A stretch of 64,000 nucleotides of DNA from Solidesulfovibrio sp. (lineage in GTDB: Bacteria > Desulfobacterota > Desulfovibrionia > Desulfovibrionales > Desulfovibrionaceae), in NCBI RefSeq assembly GCF_029978005.1, contig NZ_JARKOZ010000046.1:62001-126000 (forward strand). Reading direction: 5' to 3'. A program made the position numbers and the translations under genes. Shown here piece after piece: positions 8,201 to 16,265 of the stretch. The number at the start of each line of letters is the position of its first letter. Position 1 is the stretch's first letter. The notes under the pieces are model-generated. The model was given only the letters and a program-made list of their open reading frames with translations, was not told the origin of the DNA and made no database searches.

Positions 8201-9778
8201 CGCTACGCCGAACTGCTCGACCGCTACGAGCTGGTGGTCGGCGACACCCGGGAATACCGTTTCCGGGACTGCGACGGCGTGCGCCACTCCATGCGCCTGG
8301 GCTATGAAAGTCCGGTGGTCCAGGGATCGAACTTCGGCCTGCGGCGCGAACTCCTGCAGGCCGTAGGCGGCTTCGACAAACGCACCTTCCTGTGGGGCAC
8401 CGGGGACGATCCCGCGCTTTTCTGGAAGCTTTTCCAGCACCTGCGCCCGGCCTCGCCCGAAGCCCCCCTCCGGGCCTGCTACGCCGAGGCCATCGTCACC
8501 GAAAATCCCTATTCCGGGCGGTGGCGCGAGGACTGCCGGGTGGAGCTCGAGCTGTTCCTGCGCGATTTCCTGCGGCTTTACGGCGTCCATCCCAACAGCA
8601 ATCCCAGCCGGGACCGCACGACCTGGATGGAGCGCATTCCCGACCCCCGGGCCGAGGCCCCGGCCGCCGCCCCGGTGCGGGAGGCGGCTTCGGGCGAGGC
8701 CGTGCTGACCGTGGTCGTCGCCGCCCAGGGCGCGGCCTTCAGGGACGTCTGGACCACGGTCGCCGCGCTGCTCGAGCAGCGCCTGCCCGAACCGCTCCGC
8801 GTCGTGGTCGCGGCCGGCCCGGAGCTCACGCCGGAGGACGAGGCGCTGCTGCCGCGGGCGGCGGAGGTCCGACGCCCGGAGGCAGCCACCCCGGGAGCGG
8901 GCGTGCTGCGCTGCCTGCGGGATGTCGCCACGCCGTACGCCGGCTGGATCATGTCCGGCGACCTGCCCGGGGAAAAGCTGCTCAAGGGCGCCCTTACCCG
9001 CCTGCGCGAAACCGGGGCCGACCTGGTCTACGGCGCCAGCGCCCGTTTCGGGCGGCGAGGGTTCGGCCTCGACCACGCCGCCGCGCCGTCCCTGGCCGTG
9101 GACACGGCCATGGCCATGGCCGGGCTGTGGCAACCCGGGCAGCCGGTGTTCGGCAAGGGCGCGGCCCTGCGGGAGCTGGCCGCCACGGCCACCGAGGACG
9201 CGAACTGGGACCTTGAACTGCTGTTTCGCGCCGCCGCCGCCGGCTTGGCCGTTTCGGCCACGGACCGGGTCTTTTCCCTCCACGAGGCCGGGGCGCTCCC
9301 CAGGCTTGCGGCCGACCAGGCCGCCCGGCTGGTGGCCGGGCATTTCGGGGACCGCCTGGCCGAGGCCCTGGCCGGGGGCGTCGCCAGCCTGCGCGTCCGG
9401 GACGGGGAGGAACGCCGTCTGGAGGAGAGCCGACGTCTCGTGCCCTGGTGCCGGGAGCTTCGCGCCAGGCTGGACTGGATCAGGCGGACCATCGAGGGGG
9501 CCGGCCGCGGCGTCGCCGGCAAGGCGGCCATCTTCGGGGCCGACAAGGACGGCGAGCTGCTGCTGACGCTTTTTTGGCCGCGAAGTCTGGAGGCCGTCTG
9601 CTTCGTCGACGAGGGCGCTTCCGGTTCCGGCTTCGCGGGATTGCCCGTGCTGTCGCCGGCCGGGCTCGATTCCGCCGGGCTGGCGGCGGTGGCGCCCTCG
9701 TCCCCCCGGCACGAGGAACGATTCTTGCTTTTATCGAAGGAACTGGCCTGGCCGCAACGTCGCGTTCCCGCGGCCTGA
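5285..9778 (+). CDS. Giant DUF115 (MAF/MptE-like) and triple GT-A fusion protein
   Basis: 1497 residues. Residues about 130-340 carry a DUF115-type domain (FGTGPSL near 160, CNAAVRNAPLL, VAADPALHYG), the fold of MptE and of flagellin motility-accessory factors. A family-2 GT-A domain follows near 423-620 (SVIVSMYKAERF, NLDTDNRLRLD, VAGDYEMVCRLA). A second lies near 845-1050 (LTVCIQHYAPTG, VFLDDDHHFLRPDSL, WGTGDDPALFWK). A third near 1140-1345 is degenerate, with SGD where a DxD is expected. The C-terminus (KAAIFGADKDG near 1413) resembles a small Rossmann domain. It probably decorates a protein or glycan carrier with several sugars. No membrane segments are seen. MAF-like and CMP-sugar genes nearby suggest flagellin glycosylation (inference). 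Confidence 0.75.
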   Translation: MRIIHYPFIRTQAECDDLYHRACWYLPDMREHTVVFPFHDEALRPGGPPLAFGVEGPPQFTAEFPVARDNPDVMRLLNRADFILLWRDDLNRMERYNLQGLSKRLLNVSKASEESRYEAYHNAILRHDLMASEARQALVAENQARLAALAPRLRSRKAYVFGTGPSLGLAMDMDFSDGVSIVCNAAVRNAPLLDRIKPACIVAADPALHYGVSRYAAAFREHLVAAMRRHGSYLFMPMGYYPLFVRQYPDLAPRVFGVPVVPARPENVSVDLTQRYQIACYANILTLFLLPLGATLAQEVHVLGCDGRSPLPEDEGGNPSPFWKHHGDSEFEEIYDTLKICHPSFFDLNYEDWYAEHCQGVSILTQKAEAAGRVVRVDTPSYIPCLARRLTPRHREACLAALEKAPAQDSAYARVRDTRTKSRYTVSVIVSMYKAERFVAPMLHNLLSQTLYRRGEVEVLLIDSASPANDGGEAAPFLGAHAHLFYGRTRERETVYGAFNRAIRESRGRYIMNLDTDNRLRLDALEIFAGQLDGRPDIGLVYGNQYIGQFENETFYNHVKFGRCRRPRFSRDMMLHKYYFGSELMWRRELHDKVGYYDESYVVAGDYEMVCRLATVTDFLHVDRYFGLYLKNLGGVEYSNLALCDAEDQRIREAYAQAFPKAVDPPRVHVHYPIAPKAPNDYMTIVCHTMSCDKPIDRSVMKLHESLEFPFILYSVDQNSSQATRDSIAYLEGEGLLVAGDALPPTVRALFEGRIAYRPAVRFLLLAHGETVLLDKDFLSMKRPALTNYFKKAHLDLTAPFRTAEGLFDPLKVPVYCDYHEFERLDLGPHTAVDARGVADGAADGDLTVCIQHYAPTGQEGTYREALKRAVDSVRRQDWDGTVRVVVTDDGSAWSAQLAGDDPARRIRAHDRASLAGREAFRDIDADLYLYKPRTGYFSKGVLWNAAVALTGSPRLVFLDDDHHFLRPDSLRRYAELLDRYELVVGDTREYRFRDCDGVRHSMRLGYESPVVQGSNFGLRRELLQAVGGFDKRTFLWGTGDDPALFWKLFQHLRPASPEAPLRACYAEAIVTENPYSGRWREDCRVELELFLRDFLRLYGVHPNSNPSRDRTTWMERIPDPRAEAPAAAPVREAASGEAVLTVVVAAQGAAFRDVWTTVAALLEQRLPEPLRVVVAAGPELTPEDEALLPRAAEVRRPEAATPGAGVLRCLRDVATPYAGWIMSGDLPGEKLLKGALTRLRETGADLVYGASARFGRRGFGLDHAAAPSLAVDTAMAMAGLWQPGQPVFGKGAALRELAATATEDANWDLELLFRAAAAGLAVSATDRVFSLHEAGALPRLAADQAARLVAGHFGDRLAEALAGGVASLRVRDGEERRLEESRRLVPWCRELRARLDWIRRTIEGAGRGVAGKAAIFGADKDGELLLTLFWPRSLEAVCFVDEGASGSGFAGLPVLSPAGLDSAGLAAVAPSSPRHEERFLLLSKELAWPQRRVPAA

Positions 9779-9799
9779 GCCGCTACCGGAAAGGAAGCC

Positions 9800-10531
9800 A
9801 TGTTCGACTACGCGAAGATTTCGACGACACTGGAGCTCAACGGCGGCGATGTGGAGGTGCTCAGCGAGACGGGCAAGTGCGTGCGCGCCTGGGAATGGCC
9901 GTGGACGCTGCGCGCCGCCCGGGACTGGCCGCACCGGGGCAGGGGACTCGACGCCGGGTGCGGTACGAGCCGGATGCCCGCCTGGTTGGGCGAACTCGGC
10001 TACGAGCCCTACGGCGTGGACAATTTCGATTACGCCGCAGCCGACCCGGAATACGTGGAATACGCCAGGCGGCATTTCGCGGCCAACGCCGCGGCCGCGA
10101 CCGGCATCACCCTGGTGGAGGCGGGCCTGGACGCCATGCCCTTTCCCGACGACCATTTCGAGGTCATCACCTGCGTCTCGGTCATGGAGCACATTTACGA
10201 CCGCAAGCAGCCCACCGCCCACCACCGCCACCTCGACGAGATGCGCCGGGTGCTGCGGCCCGGCGGGGCGCTGATCTGCACCTACGACGTCCACGTGACC
10301 CCCGGAGTCAACGATTTGGTCATCGGCTTCGACTACCAGACGGACATCGCCTACCTGACGCGCACGGGCATGCGGCCCCTCAAGCCCGGCCCCATCGCCA
10401 GCCGGGTGGACATGGCCCTTAACGACGACACGCTCTGTTATCCTCCCTATATCTTCATGAAGCACCATTACAAATCCCGGCCAGCCTTCAGCCGGCAAAC
10501 GGCGTTCGGGTTCGTGCTGGTCAAGGAATAG
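9800..10531 (+). CDS. Class I SAM-dependent methyltransferase
   Basis: 243 residues with a clear SAM-binding core: GLDAGCGTSRMPAWL near residue 50, acidic GVDNFDY, SVMEHIYD and MRRVLRPGGALICTYD. The start has AAGGAAG seven bases upstream. It lies 21 bases after the giant glycosyltransferase, so probably in the same transcript. The protein is close in layout to the Methyltransf_11 family often found beside bacterial surface-glycan genes; the acceptor is unknown. Confidence 0.8.
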   Translation: MFDYAKISTTLELNGGDVEVLSETGKCVRAWEWPWTLRAARDWPHRGRGLDAGCGTSRMPAWLGELGYEPYGVDNFDYAAADPEYVEYARRHFAANAAAATGITLVEAGLDAMPFPDDHFEVITCVSVMEHIYDRKQPTAHHRHLDEMRRVLRPGGALICTYDVHVTPGVNDLVIGFDYQTDIAYLTRTGMRPLKPGPIASRVDMALNDDTLCYPPYIFMKHHYKSRPAFSRQTAFGFVLVKE

Positions 10532-10566
10532 CCGGTCGGCAGGCGAGGAGATAGGGTATTCACTTT

Positions 10567-12879
10567 ATGGATGCAAAAGTCACCGTCTTTGATCATGTCG
10601 ATAAAAGTGGCGGCAGTACGTTCAAAGGCATGCTGCGACAGGAATTCAAAGATAGATATATAGAGATGGGTGAGTATCATTCGTTTTGTAAAGTGCCGAC
10701 AAGCCTGAGCGGTGAATGGTGCTTCGCAGGGCATTTCGCAGTCGGGGGACTGTATCAACTGGATAGGTTTCCTGATCATCATATATTGACGTTCTTGCGA
10801 GATCCTCTGTCCCGGTTTACATCGTTGTATAACTATGTAAGGCGGACGTATTATTCCAAAGCCGACATGGTTTCTTTTCTGCTCACGGAGTATTTCAACA
10901 ATACATATGTTTATTGGTTTGGCCAGGGCGATCTCGATCGTGCCAAGGCGACGTTGTCGCAGCCGCACATTTCCTTCGGCCTGACCAAATATTTCGACGC
11001 ATCGATAGGGTATTTCAATCAGCGGATCGGGCGCAATCTCGCGCTTTCATCCAGAAAGAACGTCAATACGCTGCATATGGAGAAATTGCCGGAAGAATTC
11101 ATTGAGCAATTCGATCGATTCAATCGGGAAGATCAGGAGCTCTATGCCTGGGCAGAGCGGTTTTTCCTGGAACGGACGGCGCACGACGTCCGGCAGGCGT
11201 CGGCAGCGCAGCAGCAGGCAGGCGTCGGCAGCGCCTTGCGGGATATCTGCTCCGATGTCTGGGATGCAGACCTGGAGGCGCAGCGGCAAAACGCTGCGGC
11301 GAAACGTCAAAGTTCCGGCGACTGGTGGACCATATATCGCTTCGAAGCCCAGACGCTGCGCCGATTGAACAAGATGGACGAAGCGCAGGCCCGGCTCCTG
11401 GAAGGAAATCGAAAGTTTCCGGGCTTGCTGTTGTTCGATCTTTTCGAGTTTTATCTCGACCAGGGGCTCGAGGAGCAATCCCAGGATTGTCTCCGGCAGA
11501 TCGGAAGCAATATTCCGAAGCCGCCGTTTGAAGTCAACCTGGTGCTGCAGCAGCATTATTGCAGATATATAATGTGCGTCTACCAATGGGATAAAAAATT
11601 CGGCAATAAAACAAGTGCTCTGGAGAGACTGCGGATTGGCGTGCAGAATCTGAAATGGTTCACGGAATCCCTTTTGAAGACCTACTGCATGGCGCTTATC
11701 GAGTGCGCAGACGCCAATGGCGCGATAATGTTCCTTGGTGCTTCCGAGAACAATTATGATGATAAAAAGAAAGCGCTAGTTTATTTACTCAAGGCGGAAG
11801 CGTATTTCTCTCTGGACGATCAAGAAAATGTCGTGAAATATGCTCTCAAGGCCGTCGAGGTGGACGGCCTCTCTCCGGATATTGTGATCAAATCTTGCGC
11901 CCTTCTCGCCAACTGCGGGCATCGAAAAGAATCCATCTCCCTGCTGGAGTCCGCCGCCCGCCGCCTGCGTCATGCGTGGATCGGCAAACCTGTGGCGGTC
12001 GCCCTTGCCCGGTGTCTGCTCGACGACCAGGACGCCGCCCGGGCCGTCGCGGCCCTTCGAGAACTGCCCTTTGACCTCGAAACCGACTACAATCTGCACA
12101 ACCCCGCGTTGGAGCTTGATATCTGCACGCTTCTGCTCCGCGCGGGGGCGACTGGCGTCGCGCGGGAAAGGCACCTCAAGCGACTGACGCAGGCCGACAA
12201 GCTGGAGCAGCTCGATATCGTGCTTTGCAGAAAACTCGATCTCCATCGGCACGCCATCGACCATTTGCGGGCCAGGCTGCCTGGGGAAACCGGCGAGGGG
12301 CTCCGCCTCTACGCCAAGGAACTCGCCGTCAGCCTGTTCGAGGATGGCCAGGAAGCCGAAGCGAACAAGATCCTGGCGCAGGTTTTTCCCCCTTCGCGGT
12401 TGCCGGACCTGAAACGACTGTTCGCGGGCGCCCAAAGGATCTGCATCATCCGGGCTTGTCCCTGGGTCTTTTGCAACTATGTCTGCGACGCTTTGCCGCC
12501 TCTGCTGCGGCAGGCCTTCGGGTTGGTGACGACGCAGCCGGATATCGCGCGAAAACTCGGCTTCGAATCGATTTTCGCCATGCCCGGGGGCACGTTCGAC
12601 TACGTGCGCGACAAGGGGGCCATCGCTCCCCCTCTCGGGGCCAAGGCCTTCACGGTCTGCCTGCTGCTGGGTTCGACTGCGGACCCTGGGCATTACGCCG
12701 CTTTGGCGCGGCTCGCCTGCGAGATCGCCGAGCGGGCGTTCTTCTATTCTTTCGATCAGTTGCTCGGGGCCATGCCGCAAGGGGAGGCCGTCGCCTTGGC
12801 GCAGGCGGGGCACGCAGAGGCGTCTGCCGCCTCCGCGGGGCCGCTCGCCGGAAACGGCGCCAAGGCCGGGCACGTCTGA
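10567..12879 (+). CDS. Sulfotransferase-family domain fused to a helical (TPR-like) repeat region
   Basis: 770 residues. The N-terminus has both PAPS-binding signatures of Golgi-type (Sulfotransfer_2-like) sulfotransferases: FDHVDKSGGSTF for the 5'-phosphosulfate loop (residues 8-19) and LTFLRDPLSRFTSLY for the 3'-phosphate site (near 77). These enzymes sulfate glycans using PAPS. From about residue 250 to 620 the sequence is helical with TPR-like spacing (EAQARLLEGNRKFPGLLLFDLFE, ALKAVEVDGLSPD). The first 900 bases are visibly AT-richer than their neighbours with different codon choice, a sign of transfer. A sulfated surface glycan is the natural inference in a PAPS-making sulfate reducer. 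Confidence 0.7.
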   Translation: MDAKVTVFDHVDKSGGSTFKGMLRQEFKDRYIEMGEYHSFCKVPTSLSGEWCFAGHFAVGGLYQLDRFPDHHILTFLRDPLSRFTSLYNYVRRTYYSKADMVSFLLTEYFNNTYVYWFGQGDLDRAKATLSQPHISFGLTKYFDASIGYFNQRIGRNLALSSRKNVNTLHMEKLPEEFIEQFDRFNREDQELYAWAERFFLERTAHDVRQASAAQQQAGVGSALRDICSDVWDADLEAQRQNAAAKRQSSGDWWTIYRFEAQTLRRLNKMDEAQARLLEGNRKFPGLLLFDLFEFYLDQGLEEQSQDCLRQIGSNIPKPPFEVNLVLQQHYCRYIMCVYQWDKKFGNKTSALERLRIGVQNLKWFTESLLKTYCMALIECADANGAIMFLGASENNYDDKKKALVYLLKAEAYFSLDDQENVVKYALKAVEVDGLSPDIVIKSCALLANCGHRKESISLLESAARRLRHAWIGKPVAVALARCLLDDQDAARAVAALRELPFDLETDYNLHNPALELDICTLLLRAGATGVARERHLKRLTQADKLEQLDIVLCRKLDLHRHAIDHLRARLPGETGEGLRLYAKELAVSLFEDGQEAEANKILAQVFPPSRLPDLKRLFAGAQRICIIRACPWVFCNYVCDALPPLLRQAFGLVTTQPDIARKLGFESIFAMPGGTFDYVRDKGAIAPPLGAKAFTVCLLLGSTADPGHYAALARLACEIAERAFFYSFDQLLGAMPQGEAVALAQAGHAEASAASAGPLAGNGAKAGHV

Positions 12880-12919
12880 TCGCATCGTGAAATCGCTTCG
12901 ACAAGTTCCGGGAGGAGAC

Positions 12920-13600
12920 ATGACCGCATTTACCCAGGAGCAACTGATCGCCACGAGGCCGAACCTGCACCGCCATGGCGACGGCAGCCATGCCAACTGG
13001 GGCGTGAGCGATTCCGTCTTGCGCTATATCGCCAAGCATTCCGGACCGGACGCCAAGACCATCGAAACAGGGGCCGGCCTGTCCTCCGTGGCCTTCGTGC
13101 TGTCCGGGGCCGAGCACCACGCCGTCTTTCCGGAACCGTACCTCGTGGAAACCCTCACCGCCTTCCTGGACGACAAGGGCATCGACCGCAGCCGCTTGCA
13201 CCTGCACAACGTGCCGTCCCAGGAATTTTTGCCCGCCATGCCGGAATCGGGGTTCGACATCGCGCTCATCGACGGAGAACACGCCTTCCCCATCCCCTTC
13301 CTCGACTGGTACTACATCGCCAGGCGCATGAAGGTCGGCGGCCTGCTCATCATCGACGACACCCAGATATGGACCGGGCAGGTGCTCAAAACCTTCTTGA
13401 GCGTGGAGCCGGAATGGCGGCTCGTCTGGGATATCTACGGAACATCCTTCTTCCGCCTGGAAGCGCCCTTTGTGGAGAAGTGGTGGGCCAAGCAGGCCTA
13501 TACGGTTCTGCACAGCCAGATCACGCCCCAGGCCGTGCCCTATCTTCCGGAACCCGTTCTGGGGATGCTGGCCCCGATCTACGACACGGAGGGCAAATGA
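12920..13600 (+). CDS. Methyltransf_24-like SAM-dependent methyltransferase
   Basis: 226 residues from the ATG at 12920, preceded by GGAGGAG; an upstream GTG at 12887 lacks such a site. Motifs: TIETGAGLSSVAFVLSG (SAM loop), FDIALIDGEHAFPIPFLDW (acidic DGxH element typical of O-methyltransferase-like proteins) and GGLLIIDDTQIW. The stop overlaps the next start as ATGA. It is the first of three consecutive methyltransferase genes and probably acts on the same glycan. Confidence 0.75.
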   Translation: MTAFTQEQLIATRPNLHRHGDGSHANWGVSDSVLRYIAKHSGPDAKTIETGAGLSSVAFVLSGAEHHAVFPEPYLVETLTAFLDDKGIDRSRLHLHNVPSQEFLPAMPESGFDIALIDGEHAFPIPFLDWYYIARRMKVGGLLIIDDTQIWTGQVLKTFLSVEPEWRLVWDIYGTSFFRLEAPFVEKWWAKQAYTVLHSQITPQAVPYLPEPVLGMLAPIYDTEGK

Positions 13601-14532
13601 CCGGGACCGACGACCGGGAGCGCCTGCTCGCGCTTCTCGACGCTCTGAAGCCCTATTTCGGCAATGTGCCGTCCGCCCGGGAGCACTTCGCCCTGGCCCA
13701 GGAATGCGGCCTGCACATCACGCCCGTGCATTTCTATTCCCCTGTGCCCGATACGTCCAAGCTGCCCCCCCAAACCTGGACCACGCCCTCGGACATGCCC
13801 GGCGTGGACATGGACGAGCCGGGACAACTGGAATTGCTCGAGACGATTTTTGCCAAATACCACGAGGATTTTTCGGCTTTTCCCCTGAAGGGGACCGGCG
13901 ACGACCTGGAGTTCTCGTTCGAAAACGACCAGGTGTCCGGAGCCGACCCCTTCATCCTGCACGCCCTCGTCCGGGAGCTTCGGCCGCGCCGCATCGTCGA
14001 GGTGGGAGGCGGCTACACGACCCTGGTCACCGCCAAGGCCGTGCGCCGCAACGGCTCGGGCGAGATCGTGTGCGTCGAGCCCTATCCCCGGCCCTTCCTG
14101 GCCCGGGCTCTGGAGGGCGTCGGCCGGCTGGAGCGGCGTCCGGTGCAGGAGGTCGAGCCGGAACTGTTCGCCTCCCTCGGCGAGGGGGACATCCTTTTCA
14201 TCGATTCCACCCACGTGGCCCGCATCGGCAGCGACGTCAACAGGCTCTTCCTGGAGATCCTGCCCCGGCTCGCCCCGGGGGTCTGGGTGCACGTGCACGA
14301 CATCTTCCTGCCCTACGACTATCCCGAGACCTGGACCAGGCAGATGCAGTTCTTCTGGTCCGAGCAATACCTGCTCCAGGCGTTTCTCGTCGGCAACCGG
14401 CTGTACCGCCCGCGCTTCGCCGTCGGCTACATGGGACGCCGGCATCCCGAGGCGATGCGCCGGGTTTTTCCCGGCTGGGCCTTGGGATTGGGCGGCGGGA
14501 GCTTTTGGATGCGCCGGGAGGACGCACGGTGA
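13597..14532 (+). CDS. Methyltransf_24-like SAM-dependent methyltransferase
   Basis: 311 residues, start coupled to the previous stop (ATGA at 13597-13600). The core reads IVEVGGGYTTLVTAKAV, CVEPYPRPFL, ILFIDSTHVARIGSDVNRL and WVHVHDIFLPYDYPETW, a pattern seen in putative glycan- or protein-modifying O-methyltransferases of surface-polysaccharide loci. The long N-terminal 120 residues before the SAM loop look like a substrate-specificity region. The product is soluble. Confidence 0.75.
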   Translation: MTGTDDRERLLALLDALKPYFGNVPSAREHFALAQECGLHITPVHFYSPVPDTSKLPPQTWTTPSDMPGVDMDEPGQLELLETIFAKYHEDFSAFPLKGTGDDLEFSFENDQVSGADPFILHALVRELRPRRIVEVGGGYTTLVTAKAVRRNGSGEIVCVEPYPRPFLARALEGVGRLERRPVQEVEPELFASLGEGDILFIDSTHVARIGSDVNRLFLEILPRLAPGVWVHVHDIFLPYDYPETWTRQMQFFWSEQYLLQAFLVGNRLYRPRFAVGYMGRRHPEAMRRVFPGWALGLGGGSFWMRREDAR

Positions 14533-14592
14533 GGGCGCGCCGGGACGTCGCGCCGTCGCGGGGAACGTCGTCCGGATCCGGAGGCGAGGCCC

Positions 14593-15327
14593 ATGGATGA
14601 CGCCAAATACGCCATCGCGGCCGAAGCGGTGGCCGGCATCAGGGAGCAGGTCCTTTCCGATGCGTGGCGGGGCTCTTTCCGGCACGAGAGTTTTACGGAA
14701 AAGTTCGTCGAAGCGGCGCGGCGCTCCCATTGCTTCGTGGACGCGGGCGCCGAGTTCGGATTTTACGCCTGGCTGGCCCTGGCCCATATGCCCGACCCGA
14801 AGCGCCTCTTTCTGTTCGAGCCCGAGCCCGAGCGCCATCTGGCGCTGCAGCAGGCTTTTGAGCCCCATGCCGAGGTCTCGGTGCTTCCCTTCGCCGTGGC
14901 GGACAGGGCGAGGACCATTCGGATGTACAAGGAGTCCGTCGACCATTCCTGCACCCTCGACGCCGCCCTTTCGCAGAGCGCCGTTTCGGTCGCCTCCGAA
15001 AGCTTCGAGGTCGCAGCCGTGGCCTTGGACGACTGTTTTCCGGACGCCCCGGATGCCGTCGATCTCGTCAAGATGGACATCGAGGGGGCCGAGGTGTTCG
15101 CCTTGCAGGGCATGGAGCGCGTCCTGGCCGCGGGCCGGGCGGAACTTTTCCTGGAATACCATCCCGCCTATGTGCGATCCTGCCACCCCGAGGGGGAGCG
15201 GCGGGTCCACGAACTTCTGCGTCGCCATGGGTACGGCATGTTCTCCTGCCAGGGGCTCGAGATCACGCCCCTGAGCGCGCTTGCCACCAGAACCTATCTC
15301 AAACCGACGCCGCCCCGCAGGCACTGA
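14593..15327 (+). CDS. FkbM-family methyltransferase
   Basis: 244 residues. Typical FkbM features are present: FVDAGAEFGFYAWLAL as SAM loop, LFLFEPEPERHLAL, the central VDLVKMDIEGAEVFALQGM signature (near residue 158) and LFLEYHPAYV near the C-terminus. FkbM enzymes O-methylate sugars or polyketides. It follows the previous gene by 60 bases in the same direction. Confidence 0.85.
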   Translation: MDDAKYAIAAEAVAGIREQVLSDAWRGSFRHESFTEKFVEAARRSHCFVDAGAEFGFYAWLALAHMPDPKRLFLFEPEPERHLALQQAFEPHAEVSVLPFAVADRARTIRMYKESVDHSCTLDAALSQSAVSVASESFEVAAVALDDCFPDAPDAVDLVKMDIEGAEVFALQGMERVLAAGRAELFLEYHPAYVRSCHPEGERRVHELLRRHGYGMFSCQGLEITPLSALATRTYLKPTPPRRH

Positions 15328-15368
15328 GACCGCGTCCGCGGCCTCGCGCCAAGGAGTTTTTCCGGGCC

Positions 15369-16265
15369 ATGAACATCCAGATCCAGACCACGTCCGCCTG
15401 TTCGGGCAAATGCATCATCTGCCCCTACGGGGACAGCTGGCACAAGAAGCACCCCGGCCGCATGACCGAGGCGGTCTTCGACCGCATCCTGGACCAGCTT
15501 TCCGGCCGCCGCCTGGGCAAGGTGTGCGCCTACCTCGAAAACGAGCCCCTGCTCGATCCGGACATCTTCCGGCGCATCCGGGCGATCAAGGAACGGCTGC
15601 GCTTCGACTCCCTGGAATTCTCGACCAACGCCCTGTCCCTCGACGCGGCGGCCGCGGCCCGGCTCGGCGAGCTCTTCGCGGACGTCAAGCACGAAATCTG
15701 GGTCAGCTTCCACGGGGTGGACAAGCGCACCCACCAAGGCGTCATGGGCCTCGACTACGAGCGGTGCCTGGAAAACGTCGTGGGGCTCCTCAAGCTCTCG
15801 GACGAGCTGCCGCTCCGGGTCATCATCCGGGGCGCGGGGCTGCCCCAGCACCCGGACCTGACCCACGACTTCACCTTCACCGAGCAGGCCTACAAGGCCT
15901 TCTGGGAAGAACAGCTGCGCCGCCACGGCATCCGCAACAGGCCGGGCATCAACTGGATCCGCTACCACGACCGGGCCGGCACCATCCGCAGCCGCCCCAT
16001 CCGGCTCAAGGCCCCCGTGCGCACGGACCTGGCCGGGTTTTCCTGCCCGAGGCCGCAAGGCTGGCTGCACTTCCTGTACACGGGCGAACTCATCCTTTGC
16101 TGCATGGATTACCACCGGGAAACGGTCTTCGGGGACATCGCCCGGGAGGACCTGGACGCGATCCTGGCCGGTCCGGCCTTCGGCGCGCTTTTGGCCAGGA
16201 TCGCGGGCAGGGAGGCCTCCCCCCCGGACTTCATCTGCAAGCGCTGCATCAGCCCCGGGGGATGA
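15369..16265 (+). CDS. Radical SAM / SPASM-like protein
   Basis: 298 residues. The radical SAM cluster motif CSGKCIICPYG is at residues 11-21 (CxxxCxxC). A C-terminal SPASM-like region has FSCPRPQGWLHF, ELILCCMDY, FGDI and ICKRC, as in enzymes that carry a second iron-sulfur cluster. Such proteins occur in glycan clusters where they epimerise, dehydrate or methylate sugar moieties, or modify peptides. The substrate here is unknown; the context of methyltransferases and a cytidylyltransferase suggests sugar modification (inference). Confidence 0.8.
   Translation: MNIQIQTTSACSGKCIICPYGDSWHKKHPGRMTEAVFDRILDQLSGRRLGKVCAYLENEPLLDPDIFRRIRAIKERLRFDSLEFSTNALSLDAAAAARLGELFADVKHEIWVSFHGVDKRTHQGVMGLDYERCLENVVGLLKLSDELPLRVIIRGAGLPQHPDLTHDFTFTEQAYKAFWEEQLRRHGIRNRPGINWIRYHDRAGTIRSRPIRLKAPVRTDLAGFSCPRPQGWLHFLYTGELILCCMDYHRETVFGDIAREDLDAILAGPAFGALLARIAGREASPPDFICKRCISPGG

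Noticed and set aside
5147-9712. 1521-codon open frame on the minus strand opposite the giant glycosyltransferase
   Set aside because: It is a shadow of the GC-rich plus-strand gene: its translation is low-complexity (G, A, V, H, Q rich) with no domain, and the plus-strand protein has several clear domains.
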